From Monoplex corrugatus (lineage: Eukaryota > Mollusca > Gastropoda > Littorinimorpha > Ranellidae): 64,000 nt of DNA. The position numbers and the translations under genes are program-made. Of the stretch, positions 43,736 through 54,861 are shown in pieces (positions within the stretch are counted from its first letter, which is position 1; every line of letters starts with the position of its first letter). Location: positions 39,127,630 through 39,191,629 of the forward strand of contig JAPXFY010000022.1 of assembly GCA_030674185.1 (NCBI GenBank), written 5' to 3'. The notes beneath the pieces are model-generated. The model saw nothing but the letters and a program-made list of their open reading frames with translations, was not told where the DNA came from and did no database searches.

Positions 43736-44224
43736 AAGCTGTGAACCTGAGTCAGCTCCACAAAAATCCCCAAGCCCTAAACACAAGCACTGCTCTATAA
43801 GCTTGAAGCTGGCGGATGCTCATACTGTTTAGTTTAAGCTTACTGTTGTTGTTTTTGATCACACTTCATGTTGTTATCAGCACAGCACCAGTTACAATGA
43901 AATACACATCAAAACCAATACATGGAATGAACCCCCACAAAATCTACTTCTCTGGTGCTGAGGTTTACAACAGATCTCGCACAGACAGACAGACTGAGGA
44001 AAGGACAGACTGAAAGACAGACAGACAGAACAAGAGTCATGTAACCCCTCTACATATGGTATAAAAACAATATAAATGTATAATCTTTTTTCTCACATGT
44101 ACACACAGAAATGCTCACACACAAAACACATACTGGGACATGCCTTAAGACAAGGCAAACATTAAACAGTCCTGAAGTTACCTGGCTGAAGTTGGAGATA
44201 CCAGGCCTGCTGGCACCAGCTGGC
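43736..44224. other. unassigned intron sequence
   Basis: No exon or repeat recognised; a short CAGACAGACAGA tract lies near 43983. Confidence 0.45.
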
Positions 44225-44790
44225 AAACCACAGTACCATACAGTTTCAGTTTCTCAAGATGACATCTCCTTGCTTGGAATGAATTCCATATGCACTATCG
44301 TCACAGGTGCCCCATGATGAAAAAAATCCAGAATGATCACGGCACAAGCCTTAAGCCTGCATATAAACCCATGAGCGGGCCAGGTCCTGAGGTTCTACCT
44401 AAATAGTTCCATAATCCTGAGGTCGTAGGGGAGAGAGGTGACAGAGACCTCAACTTTTCCCGGGGCCAGCGTTATGAGGGTGGTGCCCATACCCTCTCCC
44501 TCGCTTTAAATTCATATTCATATTCACATTTTTTTTTTACTAAGACTTCAGAAAGGCAAGAAGGCTAATTGGTCTTCAAGGGGTGGGACCTGGGAAATCA
44601 ACCTGTCTCTCCAATGTTTTATACCAAGGCAGCAGGGCAATGCCCTGCTCTTCACGATTTTCAACTGCCATAGGATCTTTAACGTGCATAGCCAGAAGAC
44701 ACACGGGTCCAACTCATTTTTCATTCCCTTCCAAAGGACTAGACGTTAAGTTCGATTTTCCGGTCAAACTGAGGAGAAAAGTCAAGGCCT
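44225..44790 (-). repeat. family E, near full length, inverted
   Basis: Reverse complement of 15330-15831: begins CAGTTTCAGTTTCTCAAGAT, contains GGCCAGGTCCTGAGG and CCTTCTGG-equivalent text, and ends near CTAGACGTTAAG. Confidence 0.83.
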
Positions 44791-45019
44791 CTATGGGGAG
44801 CAAACCCTGGAAACTTGCATTTAGTTATTGGCAAGCGAACATCTGAACCATTCTGCCACTCTTCTCCACCTACAATACAACTTTAACGTCTACACAGTCA
44901 TCTGCATCACATGACAATGCTGATCGTTCAAAGAGGTCCCTCCAGAACAGAGCAGTTTTCCAATGATGGATGGACACAGTACTAGTCGCACTTGTCTCAC
45001 CTGTCGGCATCACCGGGTT

Positions 45020-45160
45020 CAGTGTTGGCCGCTGCACACCTGGATGCCACCATCTCCCTCCAGGCCGCTCTTGTCTTCACTTTTGTGGACAATTTCTTGA
45101 ATATTTAGGCCATTGATGTTGGTTATGTTCTGGATGTATGAGACTGGAGGTATACAAGTA
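45020..45160 (-). mobile_element. LINE tail fragment, second type
   Basis: Minus-strand reading YIQNITNISGLNIQEIVHKS and a GCAGCGGCCAACACTGAACC-type end; same family as 33765-34010 and 50475-50930. Confidence 0.78.
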
Positions 45161-45179
45161 TAAGATACAAAAAAAAAAA

Positions 45180-45560
45180 AGTAGGCTAGGCAGGGCCTCA
45201 GGACCTGGCCTAAAGCTAGTGCAATGATCATTTTGGATCATCTCCATCACATGGTATCAGTGGCTTATCAACACAGGATTTATGTGCAGGCTTAAGGCTT
45301 GTGCCATGATCATTGTGGATCTTCTCCATCACATGGCATCTGTGACTTACTAACACATTGGGTTTATGTGCAGGCTTATAGATAGTACATGACATTCTGA
45401 TCTTCTCCATCACATGGCATCAGTAGCTTGCCACACATGGATTTATATGCAGTTAAGCTTGTACCATTCATTTTGGATCTCTCATCACATGGCACCTGTG
45501 ATGTGAGTGCATATGGAATACATTCCGAGCATGGAAACGTCACCTTGAGAAACTGAAACT
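45180..45560 (+). repeat. family E 3' part with internal tandem copies
   Basis: About four successive copies of an 80-bp unit (ATCATTGTGGATCTTCTCCA, TCACATGGCATCTGTG, ATTTATGTGCAGGCTTA) before the standard family E end ACTGAAACTGA. Confidence 0.8.
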
Positions 45561-45655
45561 GAGCAATGTCAGGTCCTGCACCTCAACAAGATCCATGCCA
45601 AGCGACTGGAGGTCCCTCCATCCCCCTTGTCCCGCCAACGGACACAGGAGGAAAG

Positions 45656-45805
45656 TTAACCCTTTGACTCCTACACACTGTCCATCAGCATCCTGTGTTG
45701 TCATCCCTGCTACCAAAGCAAAAACTTAACCCTTTGATTCCCTTATCTCATCCACCAGCTTCCTGTAGGAACCGGGTGGATAGGGTGAGGGAGTCAAAGG
45801 GTTAA
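45656..45805. mobile_element. TTAA-MITE copy, short form
   Basis: TTAA at 45656 and 45802. Confidence 0.82.
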
Positions 45806-46077
45806 TCTATGACCACCAAGCTCCATGGCAGCCAGAAGGAACTAGAAAGAAACAACCACAATCATCGGCACGTATGGCTTGACCATACAGTGAACAAAAG
45901 AAGAAGTCATCCCACAATAATGACGATACAAACTAACATGATAAACACAAACATAAACACATACATCATCATACAGCCAACAAAAATGACAATAAAACAC
46001 TGACACCCAACCACACACACCACCACCATTTCTGCAGTCAACATGAAAAACTCAAGACTAACACATACTTAAAATTC

Positions 46078-46249
46078 TTAACCCTTTCACTCCCACAGCC
46101 TGTGTATAAGATGAGAAAAAATTAACCCTTTCACTCCCTCACCCTATCCACCGGCTTCCTGCAGGAAGTTGGTGGACAGGGTGAGGGAGTGAAAGGGGCA
46201 AGTTTTTCCTTTCTGTTCTGCAGGATGCTGTAGGAAGTCAAATGGTTAA
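46078..46249. mobile_element. TTAA-MITE copy
   Basis: TTAA at 46078 and 46246; CTTCCTGCAGGAAG centre; CTTTCACTCC variant terminus. Ends 88 bp below the donor of GIT exon 46337-46531. Confidence 0.82.
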
Positions 46250-46336
46250 TAGCTTTGCACCTCAGTCTTACAAAGTTTTTCATAAACACTCATTTACGAT
46301 AAAAAGTGAAGGAAAAGTTTCAGAAAATGGACTCAC

Positions 46337-46531
46337 AGAATGAGCGAGCTGCCGGCCGGGGTCGCGCATTTCGATCATGGAGGCAGCTCGACCTTGGGGT
46401 CGCATCTGTCGCTGAAGCATTTCCGCCTCCGAGTCTGGGGCATGACCATTGACCCCATTGGTCACATGATCCACCATCACGCTGTCACGGTTCACACGCA
46501 GCGTCTGGTTCTCCATCATCAACGTCTCCAT
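46337..46531 (-). CDS. GIT: GIT exon: end of coiled coil and linker
   Basis: Acceptor CGATGTGTACAG then ATG GAG; donor TCT|GTGAGT; 195 nt, phase 0 on both sides. Encodes METLMMENQTLRVNR, the end of the coiled-coil heptads (vertebrate KLQAENLQLRQ), then a hydrophilic linker with SMIEMRDPGRQLAHS. The Ser-Met-(I/Y)-E core resembles the vertebrate FSMYEPGS motif. Confidence 0.88.
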
Positions 46532-46565
46532 CTGTACACATCGGGTGACAACAAACACGATGTCG

Positions 46566-46795
46566 TTAACCCTTTGACTTCCTCAATCTGTCCATTAGCA
46601 TCGTGCTTTGTCAACCATGAGAGCAAAGCAAAAAGATTTAACCCTTTGACTCCCTCACCTTATCCACCAGCTCCAAATCTAACATTTAACTCCCTCACAC
46701 GATCAGCCATCTTCCTGCAGGAAAATGGTCGATAAAGTGAAGGAGCCAAAAATTTTTTGCTGGTGGGGAATAGGATGCAGGAGTCAAAAGATTAA
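46566..46795. mobile_element. TTAA-MITE copy next to a GIT exon
   Basis: TTAA at 46566 and 46792. The element begins 35 bp from the acceptor of exon 46337-46531. Confidence 0.82.
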
Positions 46796-47202
46796 ATGAA
46801 ACTTAAACACTTGAAAAATTCTTTAACGCTATAACTGAATCACAAACACATGAAGCTTTCTCACATGGATAAATTGCATTTAATAGTTTGACTTTTACAA
46901 ACCAGAAACAAATATTGACTCAACAGGTCTTTTCTTTTTTTTTTTTTGCTTTGCGTTTTATTTTTCTCAAGCGTTCTGATTCTTCTCTGATGTGTGTGTG
47001 CATGTTTTTTTACCCACACTGTGCAGCATAGATAGAATCATCATTATCATCGTTATCATATTTGTCAACACTGCTATCAGCACTACAGATAGAATTATCA
47101 TCATCATCGTCATCAAATTCGTCACACTGCCATCAACATCACCATCATCATCACCACCACCACCACCAGCACATACACACCATCGTCACCCTTCCCTCTC
47201 AC

Positions 47203-47352
47203 CTTGTTGTGCATTTCGGACAGGTGTTTTTCAAGGTCGCTTTTCACCTGCACGAGTTGCTGGATTTTGACCTCAGACTCGGCCAATGCCCGCCGTACCG
47301 AGAGGAATTCTTCTGTCCTGACGGGACCTTCCACCACTTGTGCTGGTACACT
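47203..47352 (-). CDS. GIT: GIT exon: coiled-coil dimerisation segment
   Basis: Acceptor CTATATTGGGCAG, donor AAG|GTGAGA, 150 nt, phase 0 to phase 0. Encodes 50 residues: VRTEEFLSVRRALAESEVKI, then QQLVQVKSDLEKHLSEMHNK. Vertebrate GITs read YLELKKALATSEAKVQQLMKV here. Leu/Val heptads fit the parallel coiled coil used for GIT dimerisation. Confidence 0.94.
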
Positions 47353-47485
47353 CTGCCCAATATAGGTCGTGTGTTGTTTTAATGTCACACACGCACACAC
47401 ACGCATGCACGCAAGCATGCGCACACCACACAGAGAGAAACCAAGCAGATTTCCGCTTAAAAAATACACACATCAACACATCATC

Positions 47486-47865
47486 ATCATGAGACCTGTC
47501 GCGTGGCGTTGGTGATCATGGCCCTCTATAGAATCTATGTTGCTGCAAGTACATCTCCCACCCTCTCTGTACCTCAGCCACTCTGCAAGTCCGTCCAATA
47601 TTCTCTCCCTGGATCTACCTGGTGTTCTCTTTCCCTCCAGCTTTCCCTCCAGGTGCTCTAATAATCGGTCCAATATTCTCTCACTGGGTCTACCTGGTGT
47701 TTTCTTTCCCTCCAGCTTTCTGTTGTGACCAGATGCTCTAATTTCTTTTTCCTCATCAAATATCCTATAAATGTTGCTTGTCTTTTCCTAATCTTCTCTA
47801 TTAATGATCTTCTTGTGTCCGTTTCCTTCAAGACTGCCTTGTCAGAACACAGACAAACTGAAACC
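47486..47865 (-). mobile_element. RTE-like LINE tail fragment
   Basis: (ATC)n, GGCGTTGGTGATCATGGCCC, then CTCTAATTTCTTTTTCCTCA. A block of about 70 bp (GGTCCAATATTCTCTC ... TTTCCCTCCAGCTTTC) is duplicated at 47595-47725. Confidence 0.82.
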
Positions 47866-47994
47866 AAACAGTTTTTCTCTTAAAAATACATACCAACACA
47901 CAGTTAACACACACACAAACCAAAACAAAAACAAAAACAAAAACCAACAAACTTACTGTATCCTCTAGGATTTGATTATCAAAAGAAAAATCAA

Positions 47995-47997
47995 ACA

Positions 47998-48028
<31 letters not shown>

Positions 48029-48262
48029 GAAAAGAAAAAGATCATCATCATCATAACCATTGTTATTATTATCAATATTATGGTTGTTGTTGTTATTACT
48101 ATTATGATGATGATGATGATATGATTATTATTATTATCATCATCATTATTCTTATCATTATTTATTATTGTGTTATTATTATTATCATTATTGTTATCAT
48201 CATTATTGTTATCATTATATCACCATTAACGTTATTACTACAATTATCATCATTGTTACTAT
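47995..48262. repeat. poly-C run and ATT/ATC trinucleotide tract
   Basis: C homopolymer near 48000-48019, A-rich run, then ATC/TTA/TTG units. Confidence 0.9.
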
Positions 48263-48265
48263 TAT

Positions 48266-48375
48266 TCTACAGGAAGCTGGTGGAAAGGGTGAGGAGTCAA
48301 AAGGGTTAAGTATAAGTTTTGCTTTGCTAGAATGGTTGCCAATGCAGGATACTGGTGGACAGGGTGCGGGTTAAT
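48266..48375. mobile_element. TTAA-MITE right-half fragment
   Basis: CTACAGGAAGCTGGTGGAAA through TGGACAGGGTGCGGGTTAAT; the left half is absent. Confidence 0.75.
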
Positions 48376-49384
48376 AAGCAGACTCAGTATTCTGCACGCA
48401 TGTATACACTACGGGCATTTAGACACTGGCAGGTCTACACACGTTGATTGTAGAGACTGGAAAAATCTGCAAAGCGGATTATGTCTGGGCGGATGGAACC
48501 CAGGACATTCCGAACGAAAGTCTGATGTTTAACCCGCCTGACCATCACACCCATCAATGCGAGGTTAATGTTATGCATCATGATAATCAACGTTATGCTG
48601 GGTCAATATCATGCGTTATGATAATGTTTCAAAGAATTTGGTGTCCCTGGATGTTCACTGACAGAAACAGACCTGGGGTTTTGAGTGACACAACCAACAT
48701 CCTGGACATTTGCAATTCCAGCAATGCCATCAGTTTGAAATTGTACAAGAATCGATGATCACAGTTTTACAGTCATAGATCAAGTGCTGAACGACAGATA
48801 AAGAAAACGTTATATTATTAAAAGAGTATAAAAATTACATGTTGTGTAGAAAATGTTAGATGACAAAAATTAAAACAGTCTGAAATTATGATTGATCATG
48901 TTAGAAGCCAATATGCTATGACGTGCCAAGTGCGGAAATCTGAATTAGGCAATTTGCTACAATATGATCAGAAAGTTGACATTACAAGCTACATGACATT
49001 TTAGTCACAATGTCACTTCAGCTAAGCTGAAAGTGTCACAATGTGCCAGATTGGTTAGAGAGGCATGAAACCATAGCAACAGGGGAGGTAATGTTTACAA
49101 GGCCTGCTGCCCTCTAGGAAAGTTTTACGAGGCATGCCACCCTCCAGCTCACCTCCACCATGGAGACGACCGATGTTGGTGTGTTGGCTCGCTCGCTGGA
49201 AAACATGGCCTACCCAAGACCAATCATCAATACCAAACATCAACACCCCACCTTTAAGTCTTTATTTATTTACTTTATATACATCTACATGTTCCTTTCT
49301 TTAAGGTAAGATACACAGATACACATGTCATTTACTCGTAACCAAGGTTATTCCAGTGGAAAGCTGATGAAATACCATTATAAA
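48376..49384. other. unassigned intron sequence, about 1 kb
   Basis: No exon, repeat or RNA recognised. Mixed composition and no long open frame; likely unique intron or unrecognised ancient repeat. Confidence 0.45.
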
Positions 49385-49560
49385 CTATAGACTAGGTAAA
49401 ACATAGTCTAGGTAGGGCCTCAGGACCTGGCCAGCTCAAGGGTTTATGTGCAGGTTTAAGGCTTGTGCCACGGTCAAAATACACATGGCACCTGTGACGT
49501 TAGTGCATATGGAATTCATTCCATGTGCGGAGACGTCATCCTGAGAAACTGAAACTGAAA
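49385..49560 (+). repeat. family E 3' fragment
   Basis: GGGCCTCAGGACCTGGCCAG through GAGAAACTGAAACTGAAACA, followed by a short CACCAATCATCAA tandem repeat. Confidence 0.8.
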
Positions 49561-49677
49561 CACCAATCATCAACACCAATCATCAACACCAATCATCAAC
49601 ACCTTGTGTTAACATCACTGTATGAAGCTTTATTGTATGATTCACTGTAAAACATGGCCTAGCCAACATCAATCATC

Positions 49678-49870
49678 AACCAGCATCCTGACCAACACTA
49701 CAGGTGTCTGTCTCTTTCAGGCCTGGTCAATGCCAGGATATATCATGAAAGGAAGGTAGAGTACAGCCTTGTCAGACCATCTCAGTCCCAAAATAGAACT
49801 CCATAACATCATGATTATCGTCGCCATCATCCTAGACTCCGTGACTGGTGAAATAATGCAGAAATGGGAT
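49678..49870 (+). repeat. SINE family B, 5'-truncated
   Basis: Starts in the CAGCATCCTGACCAACACTA part, with CAGGTGTCTGTCTCTTTCAG and AATGCCAGGATATATCATGA; no tRNA-like head. Confidence 0.82.
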
Positions 49871-49878
49871 GTCTTCAT

Positions 49879-50240
49879 CATCATCATCGTCATTCATCAT
49901 TATCATCCTCATCATGTGCCTTGACTGCATGGTGTTGGCAATCATGGCCTCCATATGAATCTATCTTTTGTCACTACAAGTATATCTCCTGCCCTTTGTG
50001 TCCTCATCCATTCTGCAAATCCGTCCAATATTTCCTCCCTGGATATGCCTGGTGCTCTTTTTCCCTCCAGCTTTCCTGTTGTGACTAGATGTTTAAATTT
50101 CTCTTGCCTCATAAAATGTCCTATAAATGTAGCTTGTCTTTTCCTAATCTTCTTCATTAATGTTCTTTATGTGTTTGCTTCCTTCAAGATTGTCCTGTTT
50201 TTTTTCTTTGTTTTTGTTTGCTTATTTGTGTGTGTGTGTG

Positions 50241-50337
<97 letters not shown>

Positions 50338-50465
50338 GTTGTTGTTTTTCTTTGCTGTCCATGGAAGTTTTAAGTCTTCTCAGAAACCACAATTCAGTTG
50401 CCTCAGTCTTGTTCTGACTTTGCATGTTGACTGTCCACGCTTCACATCCATACAACAATATCGGT
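49879..50465 (-). mobile_element. RTE-like LINE tail fragment with (GT)n insertion
   Basis: Minus-strand reading KKIRKRQATFIGHFMRQEKF and GKLEGKRAPG; the upstream part CEAWTVNMQSQNKTEATELW lies beyond a (GT)n tract at 50226-50337. Confidence 0.85.
50226..50337. repeat. (GT)n microsatellite inside LINE tail
   Basis: About 50 GT units splitting the LINE reading frame. Confidence 0.95.
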
Positions 50466-50474
50466 TCTACATCA

Positions 50475-50970
50475 CCTGTCTCACCTGTGGGCATCACCGG
50501 GTTCAGTGTTGGCCGTTACACTCTGTGACACCGACACTCTCCTCAAAATGGCTCTGTCTTGACTCTTGCGGACATCTTCTTGAATATTTACGCCACTGAT
50601 GTTGGTAATGCTCTGGATGTATGAGACTGAAGGTCTGCCTTTCTTTCTTTTTGCCTCTGTTTACCTTGGAAAATGGTTGCCATGAGGTCTCTGTTCTTGC
50701 TATGTGACACATGGCCAATGTATTTTAGTCTTCTCTTGTTGATGTATGCTAGTAATTTTCTGGTGGTATCAAGTTCTTCCAGGACAATGCTTGTTTTTTC
50801 TACATCTTTGTTAAATCTACTGATAATGCAATGTATACATTTCAAGATGTTTGTAATTGCTATGCATTTGAAAATGAATAAAAACAAGTTTAAAAACAAA
50901 AGTTCTTCCAGGACACTTTCACTGGTTCTTCTATCTGTCCATCTTGGACATAGTACTCCAATAACACTGA
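50475..50970 (-). mobile_element. LINE tail fragment, second type, with an internal insertion
   Basis: Minus-strand reading LEELDTTRKLLAYINKRRLK, then YIGHVSHSKNRDLMATIFQG; C-terminal part of a LINE polyprotein. Interrupted at 50787-50899. Confidence 0.82.
50787..50899 (+). mobile_element. short retroposed insert with 16-bp target duplication
   Basis: 113 bp flanked by AAGTTCTTCCAGGACA at 50771-50786 and 50900-50915. The right end is A-rich (AATAAAAACAAGTTTAAAAA), as expected for LINE-mediated retroposition. Source transcript not recognised. Confidence 0.75.
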
Positions 50971-51130
50971 AGAACTCTCTTCTTGAAGTCAATTGATAGG
51001 GATTTGTTAGTATGTTTTTCATTTTCAAGAAAAAAAAAGAAAATGGGACATAAAAAAATAAAGATAATACAACAACATCTTTTTTCAAAAAGATCACACC
51101 CAAACAACACAGGATGGGGCGAGTGCTCAC

Positions 51131-51303
51131 CTCGGCCACTGCGTCCTCCTTCAGTTCTATCTGCATGCTGCGTATGCTCTGGGAGTCGATGCTGCTGTAA
51201 TCTTCGTCTGATGCCACGCTGTCGTACAGCGGCTCTTCGTCACTCAGTGCGCTGATCGTCTTTGACTGGGGGCGCTTCAAGAGTTTCATGCCTATGAATT
51301 TGT
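51131..51303 (-). CDS. GIT: GIT exon: linker with DSVASDED motif
   Basis: Acceptor GTTTTTCAG, donor GAG|GTGAGC, 173 nt. Completes an Asp codon and reads KFIGMKLLKRPQSK, then LSDEEPLYDSVASDEDYSSI. Vertebrate GIT1/2 carry DYDSVASDEDTD at this place, between the Spa2-homology domain and the coiled coil. The Tyr-Asp-Ser acidic segment is a likely phosphorylation region by analogy. Confidence 0.95.
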
Positions 51304-51332
51304 CTGAAAAACAGATCAGAGTGGGTTATGAG

Positions 51333-53725
51333 TTAACTCTTTGCCTCCTGCACCCTATCCACCAACTGCAAAAAATTAACCCTTTGACTCCCTCACTCTA
51401 TCCACCAACCGCAAAAAAAATTAACCCTTTCACTCCCTCACCCTGTCCACCAACTGCAAAACATTAACCTTTGACTCCCTCACCAATCCACCAACCGCAA
51501 ACAGTTAACCTTTGACTCCCTCACCCTATCCACCAACTGCAAAAACTGAACCCTTTGACTCCCTCATCCTATCCACCAACTGCAAAAATTAACCTTTGAC
51601 TCCCTCACCCTATCCACCAACATCAAAAACTTAACTTTGACTCCCTCACCCTATCCACCAACTGCAAAAAGTTAACCTTTGACTCCCTCACCCTATCCAT
51701 CAACTGAAAAAAATTAACCCTTTGACTCCCTTACCCTAGCCACCAACTGCAAAAACTTCACCTTTGACTCCCTCACCCTAGCCACCAACTGCAAAAAGTT
51801 AACCTTTGACTCCCTCACCTATCCATCAATTGCAAAAAAATTAACCTTTGACTCCCTCACCCTGTCCACCAACTGCAAAAAGTTAACCTTTGACTCCCTC
51901 ACCTTATCCACCAACTGCAAAAAGTTAACCTTTGACTCCCTCACTCTATCCACAAACTGCAAAATGTTAACCTTTGACTCCCTCACCTGTCCATCAACAG
52001 CAAAAAGTTAACCTTTGACTCCCTCACTCTATCCAACTGCAAAAAGTTAACCTTTGACTCCCTCACATATCCACCAACTGCAAAAACTTCACCTTTTACT
52101 CCCTCACCCTGTCCACCAACTGCAAAAAGTTAACCTTTGACTATCTCATCTTATCCACCACTGCAAAAAATTAACCTGACTCCCTCACCTATCTACCAAC
52201 TGCAAAAAGTTAAACTGTGACTCCCTCACCCTATCCACCAACTGCAAAAATTCACTTTGACTCCCTCACCTATCTATCCCAAACTGCAAAAATTAACCTT
52301 TGACTCCCTTACCTATCCACCAACCACAAAAAGTTAACCTTTGATTCCCTCACCCTGTCCACCAACTGCAAAAAGTTAACCTTTGACTCCCTCATCCAAG
52401 CCACCAACTGCAAAAATTAACCTCTGATTCCCTCACCCTATCCACCAACTGCAAAAAGTTAACCTTTGACTCCCTTACCTAGCCACCACTGTAAAAACGT
52501 ATCCTTTGACTCCTCACTATCCACCAACAGCAAAACGTTACCTTTGACTCCCTCACCCTATCCACCAACTGCAAAAAAATCACCTTTGACTCCCTCACCC
52601 TGTCCACCACTGCAAAAAGTAAACCTTTGACTCCCTCACCCTATCCACCAACTGAAAAAAATTAACCCTTTGACTCCCTCACCCTAGCCACCAACTGCAA
52701 AAACGTAACCCTCTGACTCCCTCAGCTATCCACCAACTGCAAAAAATGAACCCTTTGACTCCCTCACCCTATCCACCAATTGCAAAAACTTAACCCTTTG
52801 ATTCCCTCACCCTAGGCACCAACTGCAAAAAGTTAACCTTTGACTCCCTCACCCTATCCACCAACAGCAAAAAGCTCACTGTTGACTCCCTCACCCTATC
52901 TTCCAACTGCAAAAAATTAACCTTTGACTCCCGCACCCTATCCATCAACTGCAAAAAATTAACCTTTGACTCCCGCACCCTATCCACCAACTGCAAAAAA
53001 CTAACCTTTGATTCCCTCACCCTATCCACCAACTGCAAAAAGTTAACCTTTGACTCCCTCACCCTATCCACCAACTGCAAAAACTTAACTCTTTGACTCC
53101 CTCACCCAATCCACCAACTGCAAAAAATTAACCTTGACTCCCTCAATCTATCCACCAACAGCAAGAAATTAACCTTTGACTCCCTCACCCTATCCACCAA
53201 CTGCAAAAAGTTAACCTTTGATTCCCTCATCCTATCCACCAACTGCAAAAAGTTAACCTTTGACTCCCTCACCCAATCCACCAATTGCAAAAAGTTAACC
53301 CTTTGATTCCCTCACCCTAGCCACCAACTGCAAAAAGTTAACCTTTGACTCCTGCACCCTGTCCACCAACTGCAAAAAGTTAACCTTTGACTCCCTCACC
53401 CTATCCACCAACTGCAAAAGTAACTTTGACTCCTCACCTATCCACAACAGCAAAAAGTTCACCTTTGACTCCCGCACCCTATCTACCAACTGCAAAAAAT
53501 TAACCTTTGACTCCCGCACCCTATCCAACAAAAAAATAACCTTTGACTCCCTCACCCTATCCCACCAACTGCAAAAAACTAATCTTTGACTCCCTCACCC
53601 TATCCACCAGCTTCCTGCAGAAAGCTGGTGGATTGGGTGAGGGAGTCAAAAGATTGTTTTTGCTTTGCGAGCATGGTTGACAATGCAGGATGCTGGTGGA
53701 CAGGGTGCAGGAGTCAAAGGGTTAA
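51333..53725. repeat. tandem array of about 50 TTAA-MITE subunits
   Basis: About 2.3 kb of a 40-46 bp unit, TTAACCTTTGACTCCCTCAC then CCTATCCACCAACTGCAAAAAG, repeated head to tail with small indels. It ends in one complete MITE right half (53590-53725: CTTCCTGCAGAAAGCTGG ... GGGTTAA). It therefore looks like one MITE whose left terminal subunit was amplified. It lies in the GIT intron between exons 54172 and 51303, and its edge is 30 bp from the acceptor of the latter. Minus-strand open frames with repeated VDRVRESKVNFLQL are by-products. Confidence 0.95.
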
Positions 53726-53805
53726 GGGGGAGAAGAAGAAGAACACACAACACCAGCTGCTGAACTTATAAAACAAAAAAAGAGGAAGAAATAAAAATAA
53801 AGACT

Positions 53806-54082
53806 TGACCAGTCACCGTGGTGTAGTGGTCAATGCAAAGGACTACAGACTGGAAGGCTGTGGATTTGAATCCCCATCAGGTGTCTGTATCTCTCAGGCC
53901 TGGTTGATGCCAGGATATGTAATGATAGCAAGCATAGAGTATAACCCTGTCACGCAGTCTCAATCCTAGATGGAACTCCATGGCATCATGATTATCCTCC
54001 TCATCCACATCAACATCATCACATTATGAAAAAAACTGCCCCAGCTTCTGTGGCCATTAAGGTGACGTAGAAAATGGGGTGG
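53806..54082 (+). repeat. SINE family B copy with internal deletion
   Basis: tRNA-like head (GTGGTGTAGTGGTCAATGC, GGATTTGAATCCCC) joined directly to CAGGTGTCTGTATCTCTCAG, so about 170 bp of the body are missing; 3' end CTTCTGTGGCCATTAAGG. Confidence 0.87.
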
Positions 54083-54171
54083 GGAAAAAAAGGGAGCACG
54101 AAGGTAATCTCCATAAAGGCGATGATCCTTTAAAAGTAAAATAAACAAAATAAAAACTAAGATTTCCACAC

Positions 54172-54286
54172 CTGGCTCTTTGGGAGTCTGAGTGGTTCCC
54201 GTCTGGCGAAGTCGTGCGTCGTTCAAAATGTCCATGACTAATGTGGCGAATTCACGGGCATTGAATCGTGCCAACTTCTGTCTTCC
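54172..54286 (-). CDS. GIT: GIT exon: second Spa2-homology motif
   Basis: Acceptor GGTATGTTACAG, donor CCAG|GTGTGG, 115 nt. Reads GRQKLARFNAREFATLVMDI then LNDARLRQTG, almost identical to vertebrate GRQKLARFNAREFATLIIDI. This motif contributes to the PIX/FAK-binding SHD. Confidence 0.96.
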
Positions 54287-54388
54287 CTGTAACATACCAA
54301 CATAGTGTCATTGTCAACAGTTCCATGAAAATCACAAACCCACCCCTAGAGCCACCTTCTTAGAAACAACCGTGCTATACAGTATTCT

Positions 54389-54838
54389 GTTATTCTGTTA
54401 TACAATATCATCAATGCATTCATGCACATAATCTAAGGAGATGCACTTGGTGTTGACTATTCCACCTAATTTATCACACAGGGGATATAAAAAACATACC
54501 TGAATACAAACTTAAACGTAACTAAGGACTCTAAAACATTTATAAAAATGGGCCTAAATTACCTCAAATTGCTTTCACATGCCTCATTTCCCTAGATCCA
54601 AAAATGCTCTTAATATATATACCCAACTATCAATCCTAAGAGAAAGTATGTAAGACTTTACTAAGTACATACACGTGAAAGGACCAGCAAGGCAGAAAAT
54701 GATAGGAAGAAATGACAGAAAGCAAAGGAGAAAGAAAGAAACAAAGAGAGCGACAGAAAAGAGGAAATTTCTAGCACAGAATTTCCAGAAGATGGGGATA
54801 CTATTTATACTGAAAGAGCCCCCAGCATCTCCATGGCC
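54389..54838 (+). repeat. family A copy
   Basis: Starts near ATACAATATCATCAATGCAT (5' end missing) and ends CCCCAGCATCTCCATGG; AAAGGACCAGCAAGGCAG block conserved. Confidence 0.84.
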
Positions 54839-54861
54839 AACAGTTAACATTTTAATTAAAT

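Noticed and set aside
43443..43744. VSVSESVCQSQ-type frames
   Set aside because: Translations of the CAGTGT minisatellite; no start, splice or homology support.
52790..53555. Repeated VDRVRESKVNFLQL frames on the minus strand
   Set aside because: By-product of the MITE subunit array: frames break at each indel and the unit is clearly the transposon terminus.
51333..53725. Direct repeats with regular spacing, superficially CRISPR-like
   Set aside because: Units are contiguous without unique spacers, diverged by indels, end in a MITE and lie in a eukaryotic intron.
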